Shown here piece by piece: positions 52,386 through 63,818 of a DNA stretch of 64,000 nt (the stretch's first letter is position 1; the number at the start of each line of letters is the position of its first letter). The DNA is from Entamoeba invadens IP1. Lineage: Eukaryota; Evosea; Mastigamoebida; Endamoebidae. The notes under the pieces were generated by a model. The model did no database searches, had not been told where the DNA came from, and worked only from the letters and a program-made list of their open reading frames with translations. Both the position numbers and the translations under genes were made by a program. The DNA lies in assembly GCF_000330505.1 (NCBI RefSeq), contig NW_004440169.1, positions 62,001-126,000 on the forward strand, read 5' to 3'.

Positions 52386-53332
52386 AACTGTTTTTCAAAA
52401 GTCGGTACTGTCATATTTTTAAAACCTCCTAAAGTCCCGTTTTTTATTTTCGTTTTTTCCTAAAAAAATAAAAAACAAAAAATCGAAAGTACCGACTTTA
52501 TTTTGAAAAAAATACCAATACCGTTCAATTATTTTCGTACAAATTCGGGAAAATGTTGGAATATTAGCCAGCCTTTTCCAAAAAAAACCCGATCCCGTTA
52601 TTTGATTTGACCTCAACTCGATACTTCGCAACATATACACAGCATTGTTGACCTAAAAGCACAACAATTAACGTTTAAGTGAATATTTTCAATTAAAAAC
52701 AAACATGTGGTTATCTTCTCCGAATAAAAAATAATGAAATAAAGAGTTCCAAAAACACCAAAAAAATAAATTACAGCAAATGTTTGATAATTTTGACAGA
52801 CCAAGTCAAAGAACAACACAAGAAAAGACGATAAAATGATAGAACAATATTGTTCTGTTATGGAATATTTTAAAAATGATGTTCTCACTAAATGCTCAAA
52901 GAGAATGTCGACTTTATAAAACCCAACAAAGATAAGTTATCAAATCATTTTGTTATTTTTATTGTTATTGTGACAACACTATTAAGCATACTAATCTTCT
53001 AACTAAGCTTGTTATGTGAATATTTTATTAATTATTAAAATGTTTGATAATGAAAAAATTGACATTAAGTTTATTTGCTTTTGTACTAAAATGCACTTTT
53101 GGGATCATTCACCTGTATTTCAGAAACAAAAATCCCATTATTTCAAAATTTATATGGATTTTTTAATGATTAAAAATTCTTCAAGTAAAAAAATATTTTT
53201 TGAAGACTGTTTTTCTCTTTTTTACTTGGAAAAAATAAGTGATTTTTATTACAAAAAACGATTCCCAAAAATAATAAACAAAATAAATGCAAAAAATCGT
53301 AACACCTCAGTACCGACTTTTGAAAAACAGTT
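52386..53332. mobile_element. 947-bp non-autonomous Tc1-like element (copy 2)
   Basis: Ends AACTGTTTTTCAAAAGTCGG on both sides, flanked by TA at 52384-52385 and 53333-53334. Same interior as 5355-6353 with small indels (for example a shorter segment near 52680 and 52800). The two copies differ enough to be independent insertions. No functional ORF. Confidence 0.9.
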
Positions 53333-53334
53333 TA

Positions 53335-54273
53335 TAATCAAAATAATGTAAATTTGTTATTTAACTAACATTTTATTATTTTTATAATACAACAAACAAG
53401 ATTAATCACGTGTATTTTATAAACACAACTACATTAATAAAAGAATTAAGTGAAGCCACTTATCAAATATTAAATATTAACAATTTAAAGTTAGTTGATT
53501 GAAAGAGTTTCACTGTCAATATCTAAACTTTCATTTCGAAAAGTCCAAATATAATATAAGGCAACTTATGTATTTAAACACAATACCTTAAACAAAAACT
53601 GTTAAACATTAAACCAAGTTTAATAGTATATATTTGTTTACAACAATTTTTATTACCAACTTAGTGCTCTAAAACATTTTAACATAAGATATATAAAATA
53701 AATTTGCTCGCTGTCAAAGGGTTAAAAAATTTCAATAAAAATCCTTATGAACAAAATAATTGTTTAATGGTACAAACAATAAAAATTAATCATTTTTTAA
53801 TTAAAAATTTTTATTACACACAAAATCAAACTGTAACAACACCATTACAGTTTAAATAACAATAAAAAGGTGTAGTAAACATGATACTTGATTTTGAATA
53901 GGAAAATCAATAGTATGTTTTATTTTTATTTGTTTGAATAACATATAAGTGTAATCTCTTGAATAAAAAATAATTAAAACAAAAATAATATGAACTCACA
54001 AAAAATTATAAACCACGTTATTGTTTCTACATTATAACTAATACTTGTTTAAATTTGTACTTCAAACAACAATTATAACGATATTTAAATTAAATAATTA
54101 TTTAAAACCATTGTATTGTAACAAGTTTATATTGTGTGAAATTTCAACTAAAAACGTGGTTAATTTAAATAATTTATAATATAATATAATACTACATTTT
54201 TCAAAATAAACCAAATTTGGGTTATTCAACATTTCCTTTATGTGTACTTTATTTTTTGCTGAATTTTTTATTA
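53335..54273. other. AT-rich spacer
   Basis: About 940 bases between two Tc1-family insertions; no gene or repeat recognised. Confidence 0.55.
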
Positions 54274-54275
54274 TA

Positions 54276-56040
54276 AACTGGTTTTCAAAAGTCTGTACTG
54301 GAATATCCCGATATTTTGTTTTCTTTTTAAGCTTTATTTTTGGGAAGTTGAAAACCGAAAAATATTAAGAGTTTTTTTTGAGTAAAAAAAAGAAAAACGG
54401 GTTTGGAATTAATTTTTTTAACTTGGTGAATTTTGTTTGAACAAAATTTTCCCTCTATTTTTTGAAATAACAGGATTTTTGATTTCCCCAAACAAGACTT
54501 TTGTCCCATAAATGCATTTAAAAAACAAAATAAGAAAAAAAATCTTTCTATTACAGATGCCAAAAATCACAGAGGGACCACTTTACAAAGCTGAAAAAGA
54601 GAAAAAGATGCTTAGAGCCAAGGCACTTCTTGATGAGGGGTATTCTTATACTGAAGTATGTAAGTTTGCTGGAGTGTCTCGAAGTACCATTGCGGAGTTG
54701 AAAAGGGGGGAGAGGCTAAACCAAAGAAAATTGGTCGACCACTCAAAGTGTCTCCAGACACAGTGAAAATCGTGGTCGAGAAAACATTATCAAATCCACT
54801 CTCTTCTTCATTATCTATTTCTCAAAATATGCCTCTTTCTTCTTCTACTGTTTGGAGGATCAGGAAAAACAAACGTTTTGTTTATGCCAAACAGATAAAA
54901 AGACCAAACATGACTTCAAAACACATTTCAGATAGACTTCAATTTTGTTCTAGACATTTCAACAATAAAAGGTTATTAGCACGTTGGACCAACAACACTA
55001 TTATCTCTGACGAGAGCCGGGTTTGCCTTTATTCTGACGGGCACTACATTTGGAGACGAAAGGGTGAATTCACCGATAAAGACTTCGTTCCTACCCCAAA
55101 GTTCAACTCAGGTGTTATGGTATGGAATACCATTGTGCATAACTTTAAGTCACAACTAATGTTTCTCACTGGTAAAGTGAATGCCGAAGCTTATGTTGAA
55201 ATGCTACAAAACTCAAAGGTGTTTGAAGAGGCGAAAAGGGCCTACAAACATGGAATGACTTTTCAGCAAGATGGAGCAAGGCCACATACTGCCCGCCAAA
55301 CCTCAAATTGGTTTGAAATTATCGATTCAACATTCAGGGTTACATTGCTCACACGCTGGCCGGCCAATAGTCCAGATCTCAGTCCAATTGAGCATCTTTG
55401 GCACCATATGGACACTTTGGTGAGAAAAGAGAATGAGATATTCAGCGACATTGAGGAACTAAAAGTTGCACTTCAAAACGCTTGGAACTCAATACCGATT
55501 GAAATATCAACCATTACATTGACTCAATCCCAAAACGTTTCGAGCTTTGCATTGAAAATAAAGGTGATTTTATCGGTCATTTACTCTAACTTGGTTTTTT
55601 TCGTTTTTTGTTTTTTTTTCTTGTTGGATCTCAATTTTATAAAAGACTTGAACTTATCAAAGAAGCCAATTTGTTTGTTTTGTTTTTTTTGTTGAAAGGT
55701 TTAACCACATAACGAAGCTCGTGTTTGTATTGAAATAAAAATTGGGTGGTTCGTTTCTTCAATCGATAAGAAGGCATTCTGTCGCGACAAATCCTTGTTT
55801 AAATTAACTTAATAGGGGAAAAGAAATAACGGGATCGGTTGTTTTGGAAAAGATGCTCAAATGATGCGATCATTTCCCAACAATTCCCATAAAAAATAAA
55901 ATGGGATTGGTATTTTTTTAAAAATTTAGTTAGTACTTTTATTTTTTTTTAAATTTGTTTTTTGGAAAAATAAAAAGGACAAAAACGGGATTTTAAGAAA
56001 AAGAAAAAAAGAGGTCAGTACAGACTTTTGAAAAACAGTT
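54276..56040 (+). mobile_element. 1.77-kb Tc1-like element carrying the family's transposase
   Basis: Ends AACTGGTTTTCAAAAGTCTG and inverted AACTGTTTTTCAAAAGTCTG, flanked by TA at 54274-54275 and 56041-56042. It carries the transposase gene. The right subterminal region (55810-56040) matches, inverted, the left part of the two ~1-kb non-autonomous copies, tying them to this element or a close relative. Confidence 0.9.
54557..55589 (+). pseudogene. Tc1-like transposase with two frameshifts
   Basis: ATG 54557 (MPKITEGPLYKAEKEK). The helix-turn-helix region is DEGYSYTEVCKFAGVSRSTI. A run of six G (~54707-54712, one too many) shifts the frame; the next frame gives GRPLKVSP-equivalent linker sequence and then the DDE domain: IISDESRVCLYSDG (Asp 1), FQQDGARPHTA (Asp 2), WPANSPDLSPIEHLW (Glu). 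A second shift near 55510 moves the end into a frame reading YIDSIPKRFELCIENKGDF and stopping at 55589, the typical Tc1 C-terminus. The Asp2-Glu spacing is 39 residues rather than Tc1's 34. With only two indels it was active recently, or the indels are sequencing errors. Confidence 0.85.
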
Positions 56041-56042
56041 TA

Positions 56043-56836
56043 TATGAGCAAAACAAGTTTTTTGGTGTTTTTAAAAAGATAAAAAAATAATTTTATATTT
56101 AGAAATAAATGTGTTCTATTTCAGCTATCCACCGATTTTTTGCCATCCAGTCATACTTCTTTATATATTCAATATTTCAACTATTTATGTAATATATTTA
56201 TTATTTTAATTATTTATGTTAAGGCATACTAGTGGATGGACGTCTATCCACTGGATAAGCGTCCATCCAATGGATACACGCCTTTTTGCGAAATACAAAC
56301 AATTTTTAGTCAAATAAAGTCAATTTTGTCATTAAAAAAGCATTTATTTCCAAATAATAATAATTCTTTTATAAGAAAAATAATATCACCAAATGGTGTC
56401 ATCTGCCACATTACTACCTTTTTTAAAAATTTAATTTGTTATATATGATACTTATATTAACATTATTTTTTTTAATTTAACTTTTTTTTAATTTACACGC
56501 TAATTTATAAACAATATCGTTAATTTTTTCTTGAATGAATACATTGATTTCAATTAAATTTGTTCGTTAATATTTGCTCGTTATTAAAAAAAACAACTCG
56601 TTAAATAACATAATAATAAATTAAGTTATAAATATAAAAATCAATTATTTTAAAACAACTTTTTACAGATTGTCGATTCATCATTAATTGGCAACTGAAC
56701 ATTAGCCCCTTAAAACTATTTTATTGAAGTATTATTTCTATCATATTTAACAACAAAACCAATGAAATTTCAAAAATTTCTATTTTTAAAAAATAATGAT
56801 TTAAATTATTTTTTTGAATTAAAAATTTAGAAATAA
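56043..56836. other. AT-rich spacer with CCACTGGATA repeat
   Basis: Left part holds the second CCACTGGATA-type repeat. The remainder is AT-rich with no gene. No TIR for the following pogo-like relic could be identified here. Confidence 0.45.
56120..56285. repeat. CCACTGGATA repeat, copy 2
   Basis: GCTATCCACCGATTTTTTGC and CATCCAGTCATA at left (the latter is the inverse of TATGACTGGATG at copy 1), then TTTATGTTAAGGCATACTAG, GTGGATGGACGTC, TATCCACTGGATAAGCG and CCATCCAATGGATAC. Related to 50085-50180 partly directly and partly inverted. Confidence 0.6.
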
Positions 56837-58402
56837 TATGCAATTTGAAAAACAAGGAAATTTTTTCGAAGAAATATCAAAAACAACGTCAAAGCGGGCC
56901 AAGTTGTTAAACCTTTCAAATCACCAATCAACAAACCCAAAAGAAAAGCAACAATATCAAGACAGCAAATGAAGCTGAATGTGGTGAAGCCGTATAAAAA
57001 GGAAAAGTGACAGATGCCTTTTACATTCAAGCACTTCAAACAATTTCAAAGTTTGCAGCAGATGAAGAATTTAAAAAAAAGGTAAGTGCAGTGCAACAAA
57101 TACAATATTTAAAGATATGTTATAAAGTGAGTAATAAAACACTTGTTCTATTATTTGGTATTACCAAAGGAGCAATATCGACACATTTTTAACAATAAGT
57201 ATCAGAACCCATTCATTCTTGTAAAATCAACGAAACAATGGATACTGCAATTGCTTCTTTGTTTGATTATCGTGATTCACGTTGTTTAAGTGCAACTCCA
57301 ACATTGATTGATTTCCTTTGTCAGTCTTTTGAATACAAGTTCAAAATGACAAGAAAGGGAATAATCAAACACGTTAAAAAGTTTCATGGGTTATGATGTA
57401 GTTCAAGCCAAACCGGAAGAAATGGAAAGAATTGAAACCAATTATAAAAATGTATTGAATAATTATTTGACAATTTCAATGGAATTGAATCCGCTCTANN
57501 NNNNNNNNNNNNNNNNNNNNNNNNNNNNNNNNNNNNNNNNNNNNNNNNNNNNNNNNNNNNNNNNNNNNNNNNNNNNNNNNNNNNNNNNNNNNNNNNNNTA
57601 CCCAAATTTGTCTTTGTACAACTCAAAGACGGGGTTTGTCAATCAGTTAATTTTTAAAACTTAAATGTATGAAGTTGTTTTTCCTTTTATTGTTAACAAA
57701 AGAAGAACATTGAACTACCTACCAATTCAAGTTGTTGTCATCCTTATGGACAACTTCAGCGCACATGTTGGTGACGAGCTCAAAAAAATATTTTACAACA
57801 ACTTCATTTGTTTTCATTTCTTCGAGCCTCATTCAAGTCATATTGTCCAGCCGTTCGATTTGTGTCTTTTCGGCGCGGTCAAAAAATTAAGCACATCTGC
57901 AACACCGTTGTTCAGAAGTTCAACTAGTACCATTCAAACAATTTCACAACCAACTCAAAACTGTTTCACTTCTTCTACAGCAGCAGACGTGTTGGTTAAT
58001 AATGGAGTTACTCTAGACAACTTAGTTGCGTCATGGATAAAACAACTTGATTATCCCTTGAGTAAACTCGCAACTTCAGATGAGAGAGCAGCAAGTAGAA
58101 GTGTAACTTCGGAGCATGACTAAAGTAATGAAAGTCATCGAGGAAAAGGCAACAAGAAAAATATAGAGTCTTCATTCCATCGAACAGGCTTTGTGGTTGT
58201 TAACCACAATAAAAACAACAAAGTATTTGTAGACATCAAATCGGTAAGTGTGTTTATGCGTTTAACAACTGCCAACCCCTCTCCAGAAGAAATGTTTCAA
58301 CTTTCTGCGCCACAATCAATCACAACGTTGACTAGAGTCAAACAAGTAACACAAGAGAGTGTAAAACAGCTTGAGGAGTACTGTCTCGGCATTTTCAGAT
58401 AA
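56837..58402 (+). pseudogene. Second pogo-like transposase, broken, with gap
   Basis: Plus-strand frames in order: MQFEKQGNFFEEISKTTSKR, KVSNKTLVLLFGITKGAIST (helix-turn-helix-like), TPTLIDFLCQSFEYKFKMTR, KKFHG / GYDVVQAKPEEMERIE, an N gap, then VVVILMDNFSAHVGDELKKI and FFEPHSSHIVQPFDLCLFG (DDE_1 motif) and a C-terminal ADVLVNNGVTLDNLVASWIK. Several stops and shifts break it. It is distinct in sequence from the 47.5-kb pogo-like element. No terminal repeats found. Confidence 0.75.
57499..57598. other. Assembly gap (100 N)
   Basis: Exactly 100 N within the pogo-like relic; flanking sequence on both sides is transposase. Confidence 0.99.
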
Positions 58403-59574
58403 TCCATTCTTTTGGTTTTTTATTTTTTAGATCAAACTCTTCTTGTTTTTGTTTTATGAAATATGGGATTATTTCCCGTTTTTTTCATATTCGGCAAAAG
58501 GGGGGACTAAGAATCAGTATCAAAAAATCACTTTTTTCTTTTTGTGCTTAAAAACCCGAAATTACACATTAAAAATTTAGTAAACATGTTTTAAAACTAA
58601 AAATAAAAGGACTAATGTCGAGTAACCGGACTAAGGTAGTGGCCTATCTGTAGACCTTTACTTGGGACTTAAATGTTTTTGGACACTTTGTTTAAACCAA
58701 TTAAAAACTATAATTTTTATTAATCAGAACCGTATTGGACTTATACAAAACGAACTTAGTCAGTCTTCTAACGTCATTCGTAGCAAAAATATCTAGTAAC
58801 TTTTAAACTATAGTTATTAATTATATCGTGTTATGATTTAAAAAGATTTAATTATTTTTTATCTTATTTTTTCAGTTTTTTACCCAATTTCTTTAAAAAC
58901 AAAAAAAAACATTTTCTGTTTAAGTAACAAGTTGGTAAAATAAAATAAACTTATGAAACTGTATAGAACAGCGATTGTTTATATATGAAATAATATTTGA
59001 GAAATAAAACAGTTTTTTACATAATGTGTTATTTAATATGTTTAACCCATACAACAGTTTTTATTACTCACAATAAAACAATATCAACATACAATGTTCA
59101 AACATAAATTGTTTATTCCATGGAGTTGAACTTCCATCTATTTCAATTGAATTTTACCTCGATGAACACTTTTTATCAAGTGATATTCTATTGAAGTCCC
59201 ACAGAGAAATGTTTTTCTTCTTTGCTTTGATCCATTCTATTTATATTTTTGGTCAAGTTATTTTAAGAATGTCTACAAACAAACTAATTTATCAGCACTT
59301 TTGGCTAATCTAAATCCTAATCACTTTCCGATATAAAAAATAAATAGAATTTGCTCCTTTTTTTAATAGGATATTAATAGGATGATATTTCATACTTTAT
59401 AATTCGAATAATTATTGTAATTCTATGAAAAAATGTTATTTAATGTTGTTGGAATAATAAAAAAAGTGTTTTTTAATATATTTTCAACAAAAAAAGTTCA
59501 TAATATTTTATTCTAAGCCATGTCCTTGTCGTCTGGTCAAATAAAAAATACTTAAATACAATAAATGGAGTCAA
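58403..59574. other. AT-rich spacer
   Basis: About 1.2 kb. A slightly GC-richer patch at 58610-58670 (GTCGAGTAACCGGACTAAGG, GTGGCCTATCTGTAGACC) has no recognised function. No coding frame. Confidence 0.5.
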
Positions 59575-60933
59575 TTAACTTCTTTTTTGCTCTTGTTTGT
59601 GTTGAGGTTCCTTTGGTTGTTGTGGATGAGTTTCTTGCACTGGTGTTGTAGTTGGACTTTGAGATGAATGTTCTGTTGGTTGAGCACCTTGTTGTTGGAC
59701 AGTTGGTTGTTCTGGGTGTTGAATTGGTGTTCCCTGAATCGCACTTCCTGTTTGAGTTGATGTGGGTTCACTATGTACTTGAGGAGTTGGTTTATGTTTA
59801 TAAGGTGGGATTGTAAACCTCTCTTTAACAATTTTTGAAGTAATTATTGGCTTCGCCACAGGAGTGATGAAGTGAGGAGGCTGTAATATTTGAGGAATTG
59901 GTCTTATCAATGTTTGTTCTGCAACGTGTGGTGTTTGTGGAGTTCCCGGTGTTGGTTTTGTAGCAGTAGCTTGTTGTACATATCTTCCTCTTTCTCTCTG
60001 TTGTTTAATCAGTGCTTTTCTTTCTTGGTGAGTAGTTGGCTTTAATTCGACTTTTTGATGTTGTTTTTCTTCTTCTTGTTTTTGTTGTTGCACTTTTGGT
60101 TTTGCGCCTTGAGCAAGTGCTTGTTCTTCTGTTGGTTTTGGTGTTTTTGGTCTTAAAGGTGGCAACAATGGCAATTTGATGTCTTTGCCTTTTTCGGTCA
60201 TCATAAACCGCTGTTCAGCTATCATTTCTGCAAGTGACTTCCGAGGTGCCTTTTTCGTTGGCGGCTGTTCTACTTTAGGAACATCTTGTGATTTTGGCAA
60301 AAGATATTTCTTTTCTGTAGAACTTTCATGCCCCTCTTCCATCACAACTTTTAATGTTGTTAAAAAGTCGGCAAATTTGTTGTGTGCTCTGAAAAACTCT
60401 GGTGTTTTTTGAACTTTCAATAATTTGGCAAATAAAACCAAATACTTTACTTTCATCTCCAAAAGTGTAACTTTAAGATATAAAGCATTCTGGAAAAATA
60501 CCCTTTCTCTCATTGTCAAATCTTTTGATGTTTGCACGTTATTTATATTTGTCTTCAAATGGAACATATAACATCCATAACCTTTTTCGGTCTTTTGTAA
60601 ATTGTAAGCCTTTTCTATTAACTCTATCCATTTCATCAATTTGGCTTTTTCAACTTTTCCTTTTGTGTCAAACTCCTTTAACAACTCTAGCATTTCTTCT
60701 TCTGATTCTTTCATTTCATCAACTGTTTTCCACAAATTAACGGAAAAAACTTGGAACTTCTCAACATATTTGTTTGATAAATCGGTCAACACCTTAATAT
60801 AACTTTCTAAATTGATGATCAGTTTTTTTAAGGCACCAACTGCCTTTGGTGGTATTAAAACTTCTTGTGGATCATCTTTTGGTTGATCTGGTTGCCCAAA
60901 TACAACAGTAAACAACACCAACACTAACAACAT
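59575..60933 (-). CDS. Secreted family member 9, separated from the cluster
   Basis: 452 residues from ATG 60933. The signal peptide is MLLVLVLFTVVFGQPDQ. It is the closest relative of member 8 throughout: LWKTVDEMKESEEEMLELL, YNLQKTEKGYGCYMFHLKTN (Cys replaces Arg/Lys in G-Y-G-R-Y), TPEFFRAHNKFADFLTTL and YLLPKSQD. The middle is DNA-identical to member 8 over 406 bp. The tail then diverges into Gln/Thr/Pro-rich sequence (HPEQPTVQQQGAQPTEHSSQ) and ends HKQEQKRS. It lies 22 kb from member 8, with the transposon-rich region between. Intact. Confidence 0.87.
   Translation of the reverse strand: MLLVLVLFTVVFGQPDQPKDDPQEVLIPPKAVGALKKLIINLESYIKVLTDLSNKYVEKFQVFSVNLWKTVDEMKESEEEMLELLKEFDTKGKVEKAKLMKWIELIEKAYNLQKTEKGYGCYMFHLKTNINNVQTSKDLTMRERVFFQNALYLKVTLLEMKVKYLVLFAKLLKVQKTPEFFRAHNKFADFLTTLKVVMEEGHESSTEKKYLLPKSQDVPKVEQPPTKKAPRKSLAEMIAEQRFMMTEKGKDIKLPLLPPLRPKTPKPTEEQALAQGAKPKVQQQKQEEEKQHQKVELKPTTHQERKALIKQQRERGRYVQQATATKPTPGTPQTPHVAEQTLIRPIPQILQPPHFITPVAKPIITSKIVKERFTIPPYKHKPTPQVHSEPTSTQTGSAIQGTPIQHPEQPTVQQQGAQPTEHSSQSPTTTPVQETHPQQPKEPQHKQEQKRS
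59874..60279 (-). repeat. 406-bp block identical to 36121-36526
   Basis: Second copy of the shared tract inside member 9. Divergence starts immediately outside: …TTTAGGAACATCTTG here versus …TTTAGGTATATCTTG in member 8, and the other side changes after GAGGAGG. Confidence 0.9.
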
Positions 60934-61435
60934 TATGATTATTTAATTCCTTTTCAAAAAACAACCAATTCATTGAAGTTGTGGAAAAGTAACTTCTCAC
61001 CATGATTACTTGACTTTCGAAAAAGTTGATTTGTTATACTTTAAAATCTTCAAACTAAATTTATTACTAAACACTATTGTTATTTGTCAAGTTTGAAAAA
61101 CTGACTGTACTTTCATTCAATATGAAATTCTTTATTCGTTTTCATAAAAATTTGTCAACTTCTAATATCTATTTTTGAATCACTTACAATTGCCTTATAT
61201 AATCAACAAATGGATTATTCCATACTATTATAAACTATTCATATTTAAACAAACTCATCATTTTGAAGTTAAAATTTAAAACATATTTCGACCCACTTCC
61301 TCCTTTTAAAAAATGTTTTTTAATTGATTACAACTTTGAATATAAACAATATAAGAATATGTACAACTTACTTCTCTCAAACTCAAAACACGACTCTCAA
61401 TATTTAAAAGTAAAACATTTGCACATAAAAATTAA
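60934..61435. other. Spacer
   Basis: About 500 AT-rich bases upstream of member 9 and downstream of arginase. TGAGAAGTTACTTTTCCACAA-like sequence near 60980-61000 (minus strand) resembles the region upstream of member 8 and may be promoter. Confidence 0.45.
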
Positions 61436-62323
61436 TTAAATTCCAAAAAGTGCGTCGATGCACTTCATCACATTCGGACCCGTCACCTTTTCTTCAATGA
61501 CTGGATTATATTCGACAATATCAGCTGAGTGTAGATTTTTCATTTTGCCCATTTCTTTCATGAAGTAAATCGCGTCTTCGAGTTCAACACCATTAGGCAC
61601 AGGAGTACCTGTTCCGATGATATACTTTGGGTCAATCCCGTCGATATCGAAGCTCAAGTGGACGTAGTCGTAGTTCTCAAACTTTTTAAATATCTCTTCC
61701 ACGACCTTTTTCATCCCAACTTTTTTGACTTGTTCTGCGGTGTAGTTCGAGACGCTCTCGACTTTAATTTCACTTCTCTCTCCCGGGTCTATACTACGGA
61801 TCCCAACATAAAACAAATCTTCCGGAGTGATCTTTCTCGTCATCACCGTGTTCAATTTCTCCGGGCCTATACCAACACAACACGCTAATGGCATTCCATG
61901 AATGTTTCCACTCGGCGACGACTCCGCAGTATTGATGTCCGGGTGCGCATCAAACCAAACAACACCAACTCGCGCATTTGGCGTCGATTTGTCGGACGCT
62001 TTGACTGCGCCAGCTACCGTCCCAAGACCAATCGAGTGATCTCCACCGACATTCAGAACAAAGCGCGTGTGACTGTAGTGCTTTGCGATAGTGTCGCGAA
62101 GTTCGAGATTTAATGAATAGACTTTCTCTAAGTTCTTAAGACCCTTTGCGGTGTCGCGGGAGCCTTGTGGCATTGAAATGGTTTCAATGTCCACTTTCTT
62201 CTTTTTTGAGAGGTGCGACAAGACTCCATATGACTCGAGGCTCGTTGGCCCTTGTTCGACACCATCTTTGGGTTGGCCGTATTTCTGTGGGACTCGGATG
62301 TACGTCACAGATTCAGACAACAT
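61436..62323 (-). CDS. Arginase (EC 3.5.3.1)
   Basis: 295 residues, full family length, from ATG 62323. It hydrolyses arginine to ornithine and urea using a di-manganese centre. All metal ligands are visible: His in LNVGGDHSIGLG, Asp-His-Asp in VVWFDAHPDINTAE, and the two Asp in LSFDIDGIDPKY. The substrate-loop SGNIHGMPLA follows. Later GTGTPVPNGVELEDA and DIVEYNP complete the ureohydrolase pattern and favour arginase over agmatinase. In amoebic parasites arginase feeds ornithine to polyamine synthesis and consumes host arginine; that role is family knowledge. Upstream, TATATAAAACC and AAAGAACTAAACC give a TATA/GAAC-like promoter. Confidence 0.97.
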   Translation of the reverse strand: MLSESVTYIRVPQKYGQPKDGVEQGPTSLESYGVLSHLSKKKKVDIETISMPQGSRDTAKGLKNLEKVYSLNLELRDTIAKHYSHTRFVLNVGGDHSIGLGTVAGAVKASDKSTPNARVGVVWFDAHPDINTAESSPSGNIHGMPLACCVGIGPEKLNTVMTRKITPEDLFYVGIRSIDPGERSEIKVESVSNYTAEQVKKVGMKKVVEEIFKKFENYDYVHLSFDIDGIDPKYIIGTGTPVPNGVELEDAIYFMKEMGKMKNLHSADIVEYNPVIEEKVTGPNVMKCIDALFGI

Positions 62324-62352
62324 GATTTACTTTTGTGGATCGCGGGAATGGT

Positions 62353-62378
62353 TTTATATACGTATTGGTTTAGTTCTT
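62353..62378 (-). promoter_or_regulatory. TATA/GAAC-like promoter of arginase gene
   Basis: Minus strand AAAGAACTAAACCAATACG then TATATAAAAC, 30-55 bases upstream of the ATG at 62323. Arrangement matches Entamoeba core promoter elements. Confidence 0.45.
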
Positions 62379-63818
62379 TATAATTTGAATTGTTACTTTC
62401 TTTAAGTTTAGTTAATGATGAGAAAACAGGTTTTTGGAGAATCTGGTCGAATTGGTTGTTGGACTTTTGTAAAGGGCTTTGATTTCGTATGTGGGAAAAT
62501 CTCTCTCAAAAAATCATTATTTTGAGTTAACTTGTATTGAAATAAACAATTTTGGGAAACGAAGAATAAAAATGCTAGAGTATTCGTAGATAGTGTTGTG
62601 TTTCTGTTGACGGAAAATGCCCAGAGCCTATATTTTCTTGTCTTCTTAAAGTTTGTTTTATAATTTGGTTAATAATACGTGAAAAAAAGGGATTCTGTCC
62701 TATTAATTGTTATAATAAGTGACTTTTTCTATTGGTAAAAAGAAGTTAGAAATGCATTTTATGTTGATTTTAGAAGTCAAATTAGTGATCTTATTAAAAT
62801 AAATTTATTATAATAATAATTAAATGTATTATTTATTTTAGAAAAGAAAAAATACAGCAAAAATATAAAAATGGGAAAGTCAGAAACAAAAGTAATTTAA
62901 TGGTGATTGAAGACGAATTGGCTTTTCATAACTTTTTACATTCTATTGTCTTCGATATAAATATAAAAAGTCAACGTGTCATTTAAAAATAGACGGAATT
63001 TCTTTTTGTTCTCTTTTTTGTTCAATTGTGTATACGATTATTTTGGACAAAATGCCCGATTCTTTAAGTTTCATTAAAGCTAAAATACCATCAAAATTCA
63101 TCGGCATTTTTAAATGGAAAATAATAAAAACCCTAATTTACGTTATTTTTTTCAATTAAATATAATGAATGGTAACAAAACAACAATAAATGCCGTTTAA
63201 CAATACGTCAAAAATCAAATTAATATTATTGGCATTTATTAATTATAGTTAAAACATTTTAAGAGTTGATAATACAGCAATAGATGTAATGAAAATGCCG
63301 AGAACTTTGTAATTTTTATTTGGTAAATTATCAATTTGGTAAAATATCTCTTTACACTTTAGTTAACAAAACTAAATACTTAACCATAACTTATAATTAA
63401 AATTATAATCAAGAAATAGTTGTAATTTTTGATCATTTTGATTTTATTTTATGTGTTTGTGATATATTTTTACAATCTTACAACAATAAAAATGTCATTA
63501 TTTTTTAATTATTAATTATAATAAAAACCATTATAATTAATAATAAACTATGATTTAACAACACTATTATCCATAATTCTAGTACAGTTTTTTCTATTTT
63601 CTAATACATAATTAATAGTGTTAATCAACCACTCCAACTAGTAAAATAATACTATTATAACCATAATTAATACATCCCAATTAAAGATTACACGTCACTT
63701 GATTCCACATTCCGCCATTGATTGTAGTGAAGTTGTTTAGTAACAAAAACCACATCTAATAGCATTTGTTTTACTAGAGCAAGTGAGAAACAGGTCTAAC
63801 CGATACAATCAAAACAAG
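62379..63818. other. AT-rich spacer
   Basis: About 1.4 kb without a convincing gene. Words containing AATGCC/GGCATT recur (63051, 63106, 63190, 63230, 63294) with no clear structure. Confidence 0.5.

Noticed and set aside
54512..54556. Upstream start of the Tc1-like transposase (MHLKNKIRKK)
   Set aside because: Sequence is AT-rich and outside the conserved domain; the ATG at 54557 fits better.
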